Positions 21,112-31,186 of a stretch of DNA of 64,000 nt are shown piece after piece; position 1 is the stretch's first letter, and each line of letters opens with the position of its first letter. This stretch comes from Cycas panzhihuaensis. Its lineage: Eukaryota; Cycadophyta. The DNA lies in NCBI GenBank assembly GCA_023213395.1, contig CM041465.1, forward strand, positions 136,221,741 through 136,285,740. The letters are read 5' to 3'. Under the pieces are notes generated by a model, which ran no database searches, was not told where the DNA came from, and was given only the letters and a program-made list of their open reading frames with translations. The translations under genes were made by a program, and so were the position numbers.

Positions 21112-21990
21112 ATGAGATCTTTATTCGGGCTATCTGTTAGCAACCTTCTAATCCACGTTTGTGTTGCTTTGGCACTGAGTGTATGCTTTGTCTATGGACA
21201 TTTCACCAATCAAGTGCCTTCACCACAATAAATTGTTGTAAAATTTAGGCAGACTTTCCTTTTGAGGAATTATAAAGTTGCTTTGCCATTATATGAGGTG
21301 AATTATCCATGTCCCCTTAGCCAAGACTTTTCTCACACTCTTGATCTTCCTCTCAATCACAATGAAGTTTCCTTCTTACATTGTTGATGATGCCTCAACA
21401 GGGCTCTTATGTGTCAAAGGAGCTTTGGTCAGGTGAAGAATCCCTCCTTGTGCAATGCTTCATGGTTCTTACATGTGTCAATGCTTGGCAGGTCTTGTAT
21501 GTAATTTGCAACACCAAGTCTATCTTCTTTGTTGTTGCCTATTTGTGACTAGGGGATGCAATCGACAACTCTTAATTAGAATACCCCATTCCTTTTGCTA
21601 ATTGGCCACTTGCTTTTATGCTCCTTCATTTGCAGTCTTTGAGAGTAATTGTTGCTTCCTTCATTTATAGTCTTTTAGAGTAATTGTTGCACCAAAGGTG
21701 GCTCCAGTTGGTGGGAGCTCTTCGACATCCCTCATTGGGGGGTTAGATGTATCTCATATGCTGCATAAAAGTGTTCTTCTTTCGAGGTTTGAACCTAATT
21801 TGATATCAAAAGTATGATCAAAGACCGAACGAGCCTTTGGATCGTTAGTTCATAGAATCAACTATGATACCATAAATAAATATACAAATTTGTTGAACCT
21901 CTAAGCTATCAACTTGCCTTATGGCTATTATCGTAACATGTGATTGAGGATTGCAAGGGTATTGAGAGGAGTTGTTGGTTTAATAAAAAG
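21112..21990. repeat. Unclassified sequence and repeat R, copy R2
   Basis: 21112-21479 continues the sequence interrupted by H and holds nothing recognisable. From about 21480 the block aligns with R1 (6191-6700): gggatgcaatc, accaaaggtggct, ggtgggagctcttc. Its last 150 bp (21841-21990) are repeated after element C at 43931-44080. Confidence 0.7.
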
Positions 21991-22089
21991 AGTTAACGTG
22001 GTAGTTGTTTGTTAAGCCATTGGTTAATGTTAATGTGGTTTAACTAATCGTGATTATTGAAATGGTGCGAGATATTTGGAGGGTCACAA
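21991..22089 (+). repeat. 5' LTR of element C, first part
   Basis: It matches 43558-43655 from (t/a)gttaacgtgg to gtgcgagatatt. It is cut at 22089 by gypsy element D; the first base appears mutated from T to A. Confidence 0.92.
22085..22089. repeat. Target-site duplication of element D (left)
   Basis: cacaa here is repeated exactly at 27637-27641. Confidence 0.92.
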
Positions 22090-22979
22090 TGTTGGGACAT
22101 ATTGTGAAACATAGGCCTCGAGGAAGACGGAATACAGGCTTGTATTGACCAAAAGAATGCAAGTACGGACCATACAGAGGTACGCACGAGGCAAAACAGT
22201 GGAAAAACCCGGCGTGCAGGTGCGTATGACAAAGGTGCGTGCAGGCACGTACCACGATACGGACCAAGATGGCGGAACCAAGCGGTATGCATGATGCGGG
22301 ACGGTGGAAGCCGGGAAGTCGCGGACGTGCATGCATGTAACGGACCTAATGAAGACATTAGTTAAAGTGCATAACTAATGATTAAAGTGAAAGGGTACCT
22401 TGGTGACAAAAGGTATGGTTATGACTTTGGGTCATAACCTTTCATCAAAAGGCATCAAAGGGACATATTTAATGGTGCTTTGAGGACCATTCCAAAGGTG
22501 AGAGCCGAGTTATTCATTCCTATGTCATGTGCTCAAGGGTGAGAGCCGAGTGATTCAATCCCATGACATACTCTCGGGGTGAGAGCGGGATATCACAGAT
22601 GCATAAAGGTGCAGAGCCAAGACGCATGACAACCATTTGGAGCATCACCGTATGATAAGTACCATCCGGGTACACATTGTAACAAAAGATTGTATCACTT
22701 TGGAATGCTCAGGAATGCATTCCAACCTCTGTGTAAATGAACTGTTGACTTAATAAAAGGAAGAGTTACGTGGAAATTGGTGTATTCTTGGTGTTGCAAT
22801 GATGATTTATTGAGTATGTATTGATTTACATCTTGCATGTACCATTACATGAATTATATATGGAATGTATGTGAATGACCATGTTGACGATATCCACGAA
22901 ACTAGACTATAGCTGTGTAACCTTGACAAGTGTAGCCGGGGTATCTTGTAAGTGTAATAAGATACCCCCTAAGTCAACA
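22090..22979 (+). repeat. 5' LTR of element D
   Basis: The LTR starts TGTTGGGACATATTG and ends AAGTCAACA. Inside it, two similar segments around gagagccgag(t) followed by attca(t/a)tcc lie at about 22500-22560. A TATTTAA box is near 22467. It pairs with 26753-27636. Confidence 0.95.
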
Positions 22980-22980
22980 T

Positions 22981-22993
22981 TGGTTCCGTTGCC
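22981..22993 (+). other. Primer-binding site (element D), tRNA-Glu-like
   Basis: One base after the LTR the sequence reads TGGTTCCGTTGCC. From memory, its complement fits the 3' end of plant tRNA-Glu, whose acceptor stem begins TCCGTTG. The same 13 bases occur in G (complement at 57172-57184). Confidence 0.7.
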
Positions 22994-23103
22994 TACGTCC
23001 GCTGAGGAGGGACAGGGCCTAGGGGTTTCAAGGAAAAAGAATGTGTAAAGGGCAGAGGACCCTGGCTGGCCGTGATGGCGGGTGTAACTAAGCCACCGGC
23101 AGT

Positions 23104-24156
23104 GTGGACCTTCCAATGCCACCAAAGAGGCCTTCAAGGTCGGAAGAGCCCCAGAAGGATACTTCACCCAAGGAAAAGGAAATCAGCAGACAAAGGGCAC
23201 TAAGATGGTCAAAAGAAGCAAAACTCAGAAGGGCGAGGAGATTAAGTTCGCAAAACAACGAGACTAAGGGACAGTCCGTTGAAGGATCTGAGGCAAGTGG
23301 AGCCCAAACACCTTAGGAAGAGGAAACCCATGGCGAACGCATGGTATTGACACCATTTCAATCGGAGATGATTTGTTTAGCCCGAGATTGAAGGAAGCCA
23401 AAAGTGGATGAAAACATAAAGAGATCTTAAGAGGGAAGTATGCTGTGGAGGACAGCCAAGGACCTAGGTGACAATGATAAGAAGGCGGAGGAAGGTCCCT
23501 CGGCATATTGGGAGAACAAGCTAACGAGATGGCTTTTTGAAGATTCGACGAAGGGATCCGATCAATCTTACATTACGGTAAAACCATTGACTATACAGTT
23601 CCGGTGTAGTGGAACCCATACATATAAAACTCCATTCAAAAATCCATGCTTGGAAAAGATAGTACAGTGTAGTTACTCCATGCATCCCCAAAGGAGGGAG
23701 GAAGGGAAAAATCACCGTCGGTGGGGGATGCTACAATCTCCCAAAATGGACGACTATAGAGACTTTGGGAAACTAATCTTTAATGATACTTCAGACGCAG
23801 CAGAGCATGTATATCTATTTCAGAGCCTTATTGATGTCAAAAAGATTACAGACGAAGATGAAATCAAAGCACGCTTCTCCTGTACATTGAGAGGAGTACC
23901 CTTGGCATGGTATAAGGAAATATACAAGAATGAGCCATGGGTGAAGATTAAGAAAGCATTTGAAGAAAGATTTCAAAAGTTTCGCAGTAATGAAGCCGTG
24001 GAAATCGCACTACGAGAGATCAGACAGAGGCCGGGGGAATCTGTCCTAACTTACATTAGCCGAATGAAAATTATTGCGGCAAGCATGATCAATGAGACGA
24101 TAACAGACCATAATATGAAGAATTACTTTGTAAGAGGGCTGAATGAGAAGTTGTGA
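23104..24156 (+). pseudogene. Gypsy-type gag (element D)
   Basis: One frame runs from 23104 to 24156 with a few stops (for example at 23314); the last 239 codons (23440-24156) are open. The C-terminal part has the Retrotrans_gag core: AEHVYLFQSL, DEIKARFSCTLRGVPLAWY and EIRQRPGESVLTYISRMK. G has the counterpart at 54935-55825 with DHLALFSNML and EIKARFFSTLRG. The N-terminus is rich in Lys, Glu and Pro. It ends at a TGA, after which gag sequence continues for about 50 more codons. Confidence 0.87.
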
Positions 24157-24329
24157 GCCATGATGCATGCTCATCCATTGAAATCATTTAAGAATGCTCA
24201 AGATCTGGCATTAGATTTTGAAATGGAAATGGACGCGCAAGCGGGTGGACAAGACTCCTTGCTGCTGAGGTTACAAGACGAGATTAGAGAGTTGAAGCAA
24301 AACCAAGATACAAACCCTTCGCCGGTGTA

Positions 24330-24750
24330 GGGGTAGCAGAAGAGGAATCGGAATTGGAGGCATTGAGAAAAGAGGTAGTTAGATTGAAAGTTAGAAATAA
24401 CCGTGAAGAAGAGGAAACACCTAAAAAGAAAGAGCACACTGGAAGGGTGACCAAGTGATGCCACATTTGTGAAGAAAACTCACATACCACCAGGGAATGT
24501 GATTTAAATTTAAAAAACAATACGTTGCACCAACAAGAGAAGTGGTGCCATATATGTGAAGTTGACACACATACAACCAAGGATTGTTTCTACAATCACA
24601 GGGGGAAAGCATTCAAAGGACGAGGTCGGGGAAGGGGTAACCCACCTCGAAATGTGTATACAACGAGGCGCACGGAACCCTCGAGGAAGAAACAGTAGAT
24701 GGGGAGATGCCTCATCTCTCGATTCGAACCTTTGGAAGTTGGAATGCCCA
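24330..24750 (+). pseudogene. Gag zinc-knuckle region (element D)
   Basis: In a different frame from the gag core, an acidic helix (EEESELEALRKEV) is followed by two CCHC knuckles at 24459-24587, CHICEENSHTTREC and CHICEVDTHTTKDC, each with all four ligands. They would bind element RNA. A Gly/Arg-rich stretch follows. Confidence 0.8.
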
Positions 24751-24757
24751 ATGAAGC

Positions 24758-25189
24758 GTGAATACGAATGAGCCGTTCGAGTCAGAATCGCGGGCCCAAG
24801 TGACCACAAAGCAGGAGGATTGCAAAGGCAAAGCCAAAGCGACTAACCCGATGACAATCGTGCGAGCCAAGAACGTGAAATTACAAAACAAACAGAAAGA
24901 GAAATTGGATGAAGGATATCTAAATCCACCGACAGAAATGGATCGGTATAGAAAAGCAAAACAAGTGTTAGATGGCCTAGTCCAGGAGGAGAATACATTA
25001 CCAATGGGTAAACCGGAAACGAAATGCGTCTATGTACGAAAGAATAAACAAAAGGAACAAGAAAGACTACCAGAAGAACTTAAGAGAAAACCTGAAATGG
25101 TGCAGATGGAAGAACTTTTCAAAGGATTGCCAGCAGAAGATATCCCCAGAATGTTGCTATTGATGGAAAATCTAGTGAAACAGTTATAG
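24758..25189 (+). CDS. Gag-protease linker ORF (element D)
   Basis: 144 codons, strongly charged, with YRKAKQVLDGLVQEEN and a helical end MEELFKGLPAEDIPRMLLLM. It lies between the zinc knuckles and protease, is in frame with protease, and stops just before it (TAG at 25187-25189). No known domain is recognised. It is probably part of the original polyprotein. Confidence 0.6.
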   Translation: MNTNEPFESESRAQVTTKQEDCKGKAKATNPMTIVRAKNVKLQNKQKEKLDEGYLNPPTEMDRYRKAKQVLDGLVQEENTLPMGKPETKCVYVRKNKQKEQERLPEELKRKPEMVQMEELFKGLPAEDIPRMLLLMENLVKQL

Positions 25190-25846
25190 TTGACTATTCC
25201 TCTGTCCCAAGTTATTGATTGGATCAAAGGAGGAGTGTTACAGAAAGGAATTACCAAGAGTTGGAAGCAAATTATACCATCATTCGACATGGATTCGATG
25301 GTAACCATGTCAGTCTTGGGGGAAACATTCCCACGGGTAATTGTTGATGGAGGCGCAGCAGTGAATGTGTTACCAGCTGCAACATGGCGTAGATTGGGAA
25401 GCCCGAAGCTGGAAGCGGCAACCTATTCGCTGAAATTGGCTAATGAACTACTGGTACGGCCCATGGGAAAACTGGCCAACACCAAGGTGGATGTGGCAGG
25501 AATTGTTGTAAAGATCGATTTTACGATTGTGGAAACGGAGAAAGGTGCAACTCCCTATCCGGCTTTATTGGGGAGACCATGGCTATACAAAACCCAATGT
25601 CTCCAAAGTTGGAAAGACGTAACTTTCACCTTGTCAGATGAAGGGAATAAAGTGGTATTACCGATGTTGGGGAAGAATTCCATTGAAGTGATACATGACA
25701 ATGGTTCAAGTACAACCATTGCGAGTGAAGCAACAGCTTCTTCGTTCGGCGAAGAAAATCTCTACCATATGGCAGAAGAGCCCACCACGTCAACTAACCA
25801 CGGTGAGAAGAACCGGCGTACTTTGGAGAAATTTACAACTCAGTGA
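25190..25846 (+). CDS. Retroviral-type aspartic protease (element D)
   Basis: 219 codons. The active-site region IVDGGAAVNVLPAATW lies at about residues 51-66, with the catalytic Asp codon at 25346-25348. The second half has PYPALLGRPWLY, the flap-to-C-terminal strand typical of Ty3/gypsy proteases (compare TYPTLLGRPWLL in G). D-G-G replaces D-S/T-G, as it does in G, so this is likely the lineage's own motif. The ORF ends just where pol should begin. Confidence 0.85.
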   Translation: MTIPLSQVIDWIKGGVLQKGITKSWKQIIPSFDMDSMVTMSVLGETFPRVIVDGGAAVNVLPAATWRRLGSPKLEAATYSLKLANELLVRPMGKLANTKVDVAGIVVKIDFTIVETEKGATPYPALLGRPWLYKTQCLQSWKDVTFTLSDEGNKVVLPMLGKNSIEVIHDNGSSTTIASEATASSFGEENLYHMAEEPTTSTNHGEKNRRTLEKFTTQ

Positions 25847-26070
25847 GCGATGGAAACAGGATGAGATTTGTGGATTATTGGCTATGGGACGCATATGAAG
25901 TCAACCCCTCATCCTATAGATGTAACCTACTTTCTCAGAATGGGATCGAAATAGTTGCCACTCCAGAAGATAGAAATCATGGAGAATATGTTGGAAATTA
26001 TGTGAAGCCCTTTATGGAGAACCACTATGTGGAATTTCCCATTCGAGACATTGTAGAGAACATTGGTTAG
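25843..26070 (+). CDS. Unassigned ORF at the pol deletion junction (element D)
   Basis: 75 codons starting MSDGNRMRFVDYWLWDAYEV, with no RT, RNase H or integrase motif that I can see. It overlaps the protease stop by four bases and lies exactly where about 3 kb of pol is missing relative to G. It may be residual or captured sequence; function unknown. Confidence 0.4.
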   Translation: MSDGNRMRFVDYWLWDAYEVNPSSYRCNLLSQNGIEIVATPEDRNHGEYVGNYVKPFMENHYVEFPIRDIVENIG

Positions 26071-26369
26071 GAGAAGACCAATTAAGGGATCATAAGAAGA
26101 AATCGACAAAGCATACCACACCAAGGAAAAGGCGGAAAAGGACAAGGCACGATCGCCACGATAAGACATCGTATTTCAAGAAGGGTGATCGAGTATGGCG
26201 ATTCGACAACAAATCCCAAACAACCCAAGGAGAATTGAAGATGCATTGGAAAGGCCCATATATAATTGAGAAAGTGTACCAGAATGGCACTATCGAGTTG
26301 AAAAAACTATCAGGCCAGCTATTACCTGAAATGGTCAAGGGTAGTAAATTGAAACCCTATATCAACTAG
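26070..26369 (+). pseudogene. Integrase C-terminal tail with GPY motif (element D)
   Basis: An open frame ends at TAG 26367-26369. It reads a basic stretch (PRKRRKRTRHDRHDK), then FKKGDRVWRFD, then the GPY/F-type WKGPYIIEKVYQNGTIEL and a terminal KGSKLKPYIN. This is the DNA-binding C-terminus of gypsy integrases. The zinc (H2C2) and DDE core parts are absent. Confidence 0.82.
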
Positions 26370-26752
26370 GGTGGAGCAACTTACCAGCCGGATCAATTGG
26401 TTGTACCATATCGTGTTGCATGAAGTTGAGGCAAAATCGAATTGCCTTGATACCTGAACATGATTCAGTTCGGTATGTAACATAAAATACAAAAAAATTA
26501 AAAAACAGAAAAACAACCGTAACTCATATCATACAAATAAGCAATATGGTAAAGCATGGAGGAAAAGATATATCATCATACGGAAAATCAAGGGAAAGTT
26601 GAACAAAACAAATCGCCAATAGATGAGGATTTATTAACCAAGAATGGCGACCAAGCAGTGGAGCAGAGGCAACAGGAGCAGCCTTAGAACCCAAATTTTG
26701 AATTTTTTGTTGAGCAAGGATGCTCAACCCAATCATGTTGACCCGGGATAGA
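26370..26752 (+). other. 3' untranslated region of element D
   Basis: No coding similarity. It is A-rich near 26486-26515 and ends with the purine run gggataga next to the 3' LTR, the probable polypurine tract. Confidence 0.6.
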
Positions 26753-27636
26753 TGTTGGGACATATTGTGAAACATAGGCCTCGAGGAAGGCGAATACTGA
26801 GGCTTGTATTGACCAAAGGAATGCAAGTACGGACCATACGGAGGTGCAGCGGTAAAGCGGTGGAAAAACCGGCGTGCAGGTGCGTATGATAGGTGCATAC
26901 GAAGCAGTGCATTACGAGATACGTACCGATGAGTGGAGCAGGCGGTATGCACGATGACGGGACGGTGGAAGCACGAAGTCTGACGACGTGCGTCGGATGT
27001 ACGGACCTAATGAAGACATTAGTTAAAGTGCATAACTAATGATTAAAGTGAAAGGGTACCTTGGTGACAAAAAGGTATGGTTATGACTTTGGGTCATAAC
27101 CTTTCATCAAAAGGCATCAAAGGGACATATTTAATGGTGCTTTGAGGACCATTCCGATTGAGAGCCGAGTTATTCATTCCTATGTCATGTGCTCAAGGGT
27201 GAGAGCCGAGTGATTCAATCCCATGACATACTCTCGAGGGTGAGAGCCGGATATCACGGGTACGCAAAGGTGCGAGCCAAGACGCATGATGACCATTTGG
27301 AGCATCCTTGTATGATAAGTACCATCAGTGCGCATTGCAACAGAAAGATTGTATCTTCTTTGGAATGCTCAGAATGCATTCCACCTCTGTAAATGAACTG
27401 TTGACTTAATAAAATGAAGAGTTACGTGGAAATTGGTGTATTCTTGGTGTTGCAATGATGATTTATTGAGTATGTATTGATTTACATCTTTGTACCATTC
27501 TGTGAATTATATATGGAATGTATGTGAATGACCATGTTGACAGTATCCTGAAACTAGACTATAGCGCTGTGTAACCTTGACAAGTGTAGCCAGGGGTATC
27601 TCGTAAGTGTAATAAGATACCCCAGCAAAGTCAACA
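26753..27636 (+). repeat. 3' LTR of element D
   Basis: This is the 884-bp partner of 22090-22979. Long stretches are identical, for example about 150 bp from the cctaatgaagacattag block onward, interrupted by short complex differences. Confidence 0.95.
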
Positions 27637-27641
27637 CACAA

Positions 27642-27889
27642 CCCTTGTCAAGTGACACCTTTTGGAAGGATATAAAATCTTAAGAGCCCTTGTGTATTCA
27701 ATCAATTCAAGGAGTATAATTAATGTGATCCAAAGGATCTTTTGTGGTGGGGTTTTTCCCAAAAGGGTTTCCCACATAAATGTTGTGTACTGTGCATCTG
27801 TATTCTGTGTATATATTTATTTGTTTGTTGTGTATGGTTAAAGATTTTGTGGATAGGAACATATACGTATGGATTCATGTTCCCTAACA
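27642..27889 (+). repeat. 5' LTR of element C, second part
   Basis: It resumes the LTR after D and matches 43656-43910. It carries a TATA box (tataaaa, 27671-27677) and ends TCCCTAACA, directly followed by the primer site. Confidence 0.92.
27671..27677 (+). promoter_or_regulatory. TATA box in the 5' LTR of element C
   Basis: TATAAAA lies in the LTR about 210 bp before its 3' end, in a position suited to a U3 promoter. The 3' LTR has aatataaaa in the same place (about 43675-43682). D splits the LTR just upstream, so the promoter is probably damaged. Confidence 0.6.
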
Positions 27890-27901
27890 TGGTATTCGAG
27901 T
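27890..27901 (+). other. Primer-binding site (element C)
   Basis: TGGTATTCGAGT directly abuts the LTR end, a diverged initiator tRNA-Met complement. Confidence 0.75.
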
Positions 27902-28044
27902 CGTAGGGTCTTACACAACTGAAGTTGGAAGTTGGGTGGAGCGGTGAGATTGTTAATTGCTGGGTGACGTCGTTAAACTGAAGACATGTCTTGAGGATCA
28001 ATCAACTCTAACAACATGCAAAAGTAAGCACAATAATCAGTGGT

Positions 28045-28049
28045 AGTTT
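28045..28049. repeat. Target-site duplication of element E (left)
   Basis: tagtt here is repeated exactly at 38343-38347. Confidence 0.92.
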
Positions 28050-28260
28050 GATAGCAATCTCAATTGAGATGAACAAAAACTTGCCTTCTATGGAGATCTA
28101 GTCTCTTTTAAATATACATCATACTAGATGACTGTTACAAACTAAATTGTAACCGATCAATCTCTAACTGCCAAGTGTCAACATCTTAGATATAAGTTAC
28201 ATTTGAGGGTGTTCTAACATTATCCCTTTTTGTATCTAGATAAAATATTACACTCTAACA
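28050..28260 (-). repeat. 3' LTR of element E
   Basis: The LTR runs from tgatagcaatctc to cactctaaca on the + strand and pairs with 38131-38342. The polypurine tract is the complement of ccctctctta at 28261-28270. Confidence 0.95.
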
Positions 28261-28267
28261 CCCTCTC

Positions 28268-28682
28268 TTAATGTTTTATCTCTAGTAAACCTAATATGTT
28301 TCTTAGATTTTGAAATCTCTCTTTTCCAAGAGATTTTGTTAGCAGGTTTGCAACTTGTTCTGTAGATGGACAGTATTCCAAATCGATTTCTCTGTTGTGG
28401 ACCTTTTCCCTTATGAAGTGATGATGTACTTCTATGTGTTTTATTCTTGCATGAAGAACTAGATTTTTGGTTAATTTGATGGCACTCTGATTGTCACACT
28501 TCAGAACAGTTGCTTGATTCTGTTGTTGTTCCAAGTTGGCTAGGAGTTGTCTCAATCAAATAGCTTCGCATGTGGCTGTCACAGCTGCTTTGTACTCTGC
28601 CTCTGTGGATGATAATGCTACAATAGCTTGTTTTTTGTTGCACCAGGAAATTACTGCAGATCCTAGAAAGAAGTAGTACCCA
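28268..28682 (-). pseudogene. Copia RNase H (element E)
   Basis: ORF 28268-28555 gives the domain end: MRQLLANLEQQQNQATVLK, CDNQSAIKLTKNLVLHARIK and EQVANLLTKSLGKERFQNL. The upstream part at 28556-28682 is in another frame (SSTEAEYKAA-like). It is broken at the RT junction. Confidence 0.88.
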
Positions 28683-29698
28683 CTAGTTGATTTCCTTTGT
28701 TCTTTGTCTCACCTTGATCAAGTCAGAGAAACCTGATAGATTAATTGATCCTCCTCTGGGATACACTAGTTTTAGGTTTGTTGTACCTTTTAGGTACCTT
28801 AGAATTCTCCTTGCGGCCTTCCAGTGTCTTATTTTAGGATTTTGCATGTATCTGGATACAAATCCCACCGAATGTGATATGTGAGGTCTGGTGGCTGTTA
28901 GATAAATCAGACTCCCAATCATTTGTCTACATAAAGTGATGTCTGCTGTCTGCTCCATATCATCCGCTGCCAGGTCACAATTTATTTCCATGGGTGTGGC
29001 ATAGGGGTTGCAGTTTTCCATATGGAATTTGATCAACAGATCTCTGATGTATTTGCTCTGAGATAGAGCAACATAACCTTGTTGTTGATCTATTTCTAAT
29101 CCCAGGTAATAGCTGAGGAGGCCCAAATCTGTCATTTCAAATTCTTGCTTGAGTTGTTCTTTTATGTCTGCAATGGATTCTTCATCATTACCTGTGAGAA
29201 CCATGTCATCTACATAAACAACAATTATTGTGACTTTGTCGTTTCTTTTCCTTATGCATAAACTGGAGTCTGAATCACACTGTTGAAAGCAGTTCTGACA
29301 CAGGTATTGATCTAACTTTGCGTACCAAGCTCGAGGGGCTTGCTTTAGCCCCTATAGAGCCTTTTTTAATTTGCATATTAGATGGTTTTGTCCTTCCTTG
29401 ATGTATCCTTCGGGTTGTTTCATATAGACTTCCTCTTCTAATTCTCCATTCAAAAAGGCGCTTTTTCCATTTAACTGAAAGATTTTCCAATCTTGCATAG
29501 TAGTTAGTGTAACTACTGTCCTTACTGTGTTTAGCTTGGCCACAAGAGAAAAGGTTTCTTCAAAGTCCACTCCGGTTATTTGAGTGTATCCTTCTGCAAC
29601 AAGCTGTGCTTTATATTTCTCTATTTCGCCATTGGTTCCCTCCTTGATTTTGTAGACCCATTTGCAGTTGACTACAGATTTGTTGGCAGGTAATTCTA
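28683..29698 (-). pseudogene. Copia reverse transcriptase (element E)
   Basis: The RT body is split over 29352-29570 (FEETFSLVAKLNTVRTVVTL, SAFLNGELEEEVYMKQPEGY), a shifted central part with the YVDDM box near 29205-29225, and 28683-29204 (MVLTGNDEESIADIKEQLKQ to the thumb). The catalytic YVDD is intact; the reading frame is not. Confidence 0.88.
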
Positions 29699-31186
29699 TT
29701 AGTTTCCATGTTTGTTTTTTTTAATTGAGCCTATTTCACTGCCCATTGCTGACTTCCATTCGTGTTGATCTTTGGCCTCTTGAAAGGTCTGTGGTTTAAC
29801 TCTACTTATCAGGGCCCTTGGCCTTTGACTTCGCGTTCTGTGTTCAAGAACATTGCCTTTTCCCTCTTTGACTATTTTGATGAACCATTTGGGTAACTTC
29901 TTTTGTTTTTGTGTACCTTCTTCAATGTTTGTTTCCTCCGTTGATTGTTCTGTGACTGATTCTTCTCCTTCTGTTGTTTCATTTTGAATTGATGAAGAGG
30001 AAGGAGATGATTCTGTAGAGGTTATTTCTTTTGAGGTAATTTTGGACACTGCTTCTTGTTCCGCCTCCTTCTCATTTCCTTCGATTATTCTAACTTGTGA
30101 AGTATCATTTGAGCTATCTCCTTCATTGAAATTGACATCCCTACTTATGTAGATTTTATTGGTCTTAGGATCTATGCATTTATAGGGTTTTGAGTTTTTG
30201 CTGTAACCTATCATAATGCATTCTATGCTTTTTGCATCAATTTTAGATATTCGTTTATTAGGTATGTGAACAAAAGCTTGGCTGCCAAATACTTTGAGTG
30301 ATCTTACATCAGGTTTTCTACCTATCCAAGCTTCTTCTGGAGTGATGTTCTTTGCAGCCTTTGTTGGGCTTCGATTAATTAGATAGCAGGCGGTGCTTAT
30401 TGCCTCGGCCCAATATCATTTTGAAACTCCCTTTTCATAAACCATGCTTCTAGCCATTTCCATTAGAGTCCTATTTTTTCTTTCTGCAACTCCATTAGAT
30501 TGTGGAGTATATGGAGTTGTTACCTGTCTACGAATTCCGTGCAACTTACAGTAGTTCATAAATTCTTTCGAGATGTATTCACCTCCTCCATCTGATCTAA
30601 TGCACTTGATTTTTGTTCCTGATTCCAGCTCTACTTCTGCTTTGAATTCTTTAAATATTTCGAAAACTTCTGACTTGTTATGAAGAAAGTAAACCCACAC
30701 TTTTCGAGTAAAATCATCAATGAAGGTTAGAAAATACCTGCAACCATTGATTGAGAGTGGTGTGATGGGACCACACAGATCTGTATGGATTAATTCTAAC
30801 TTTGATTGTGCTCTCCAATTGCTTTCATTAAGAGGATGTCGGTGTTGTTTGCCAAATTGGCAACCCTTGCAAACAAAGTTGTCAGAAGAGATATGAGGTA
30901 GCCCATTTACTATGCCTGATTTTTCCATTGATTTTAATGTTTCAATTGGAAAATGCTCATACTTCAAATGCCAAATTTTATTATCAGATTTAACAATAGT
31001 ACAAGCTTTTTCTTCCACACTGGGAATCACAGGATGTGACAGAAATATGTACAAATCATTACATCTTATGCACTTGGCAATGATTTCCCCATTATTTTTC
31101 ATGTCTAGAATATGACAATACCCTTCTTCATCAAAAATTGTCCTTAGCCCCTTTTTGCTAAGTTGTGAGACAAATAGAAGATTCAT
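29699..31186 (-). pseudogene. Copia GAG-pre-integrase and integrase (element E)
   Basis: ORFs 30416-31186 and 29699-30214 are in one frame. They hold the end of protease (MNLLFVSQLSKKGLRTIFDE), the GAG-pre zinc region CKGCQFGKQH, the core with HTDLCGP, RSDGGGEYISKEF and NGVAERKNRTLMEMA, and the IGYSKNSKPYKC C-terminus. All three DDE residues are intact, making this the best copia integrase in the window. A stop near 30415 separates the halves. Confidence 0.9.

Larger units (their letters stand above)
22090..27636 (+). mobile_element. Non-autonomous Ty3/gypsy-type LTR element D
   Basis: The element is 5547 bp with LTRs of 890 and 884 bp, target duplication cacaa and a primer site at 22981. 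Gag, two zinc knuckles, protease and an integrase C-terminal tail are present. RT, RNase H and the integrase catalytic core are missing: only about 220 bp separate the protease ORF end from the integrase tail, against about 3 kb in G. It must depend on another element for replication (inference). Confidence 0.93.

Noticed and set aside
22040-22358. Several His/Cys-rich - strand ORFs
   Set aside because: They lie inside the LTR of D, are antisense to the element, and show no domain; similar ones appear at the other LTR (26524-26952).
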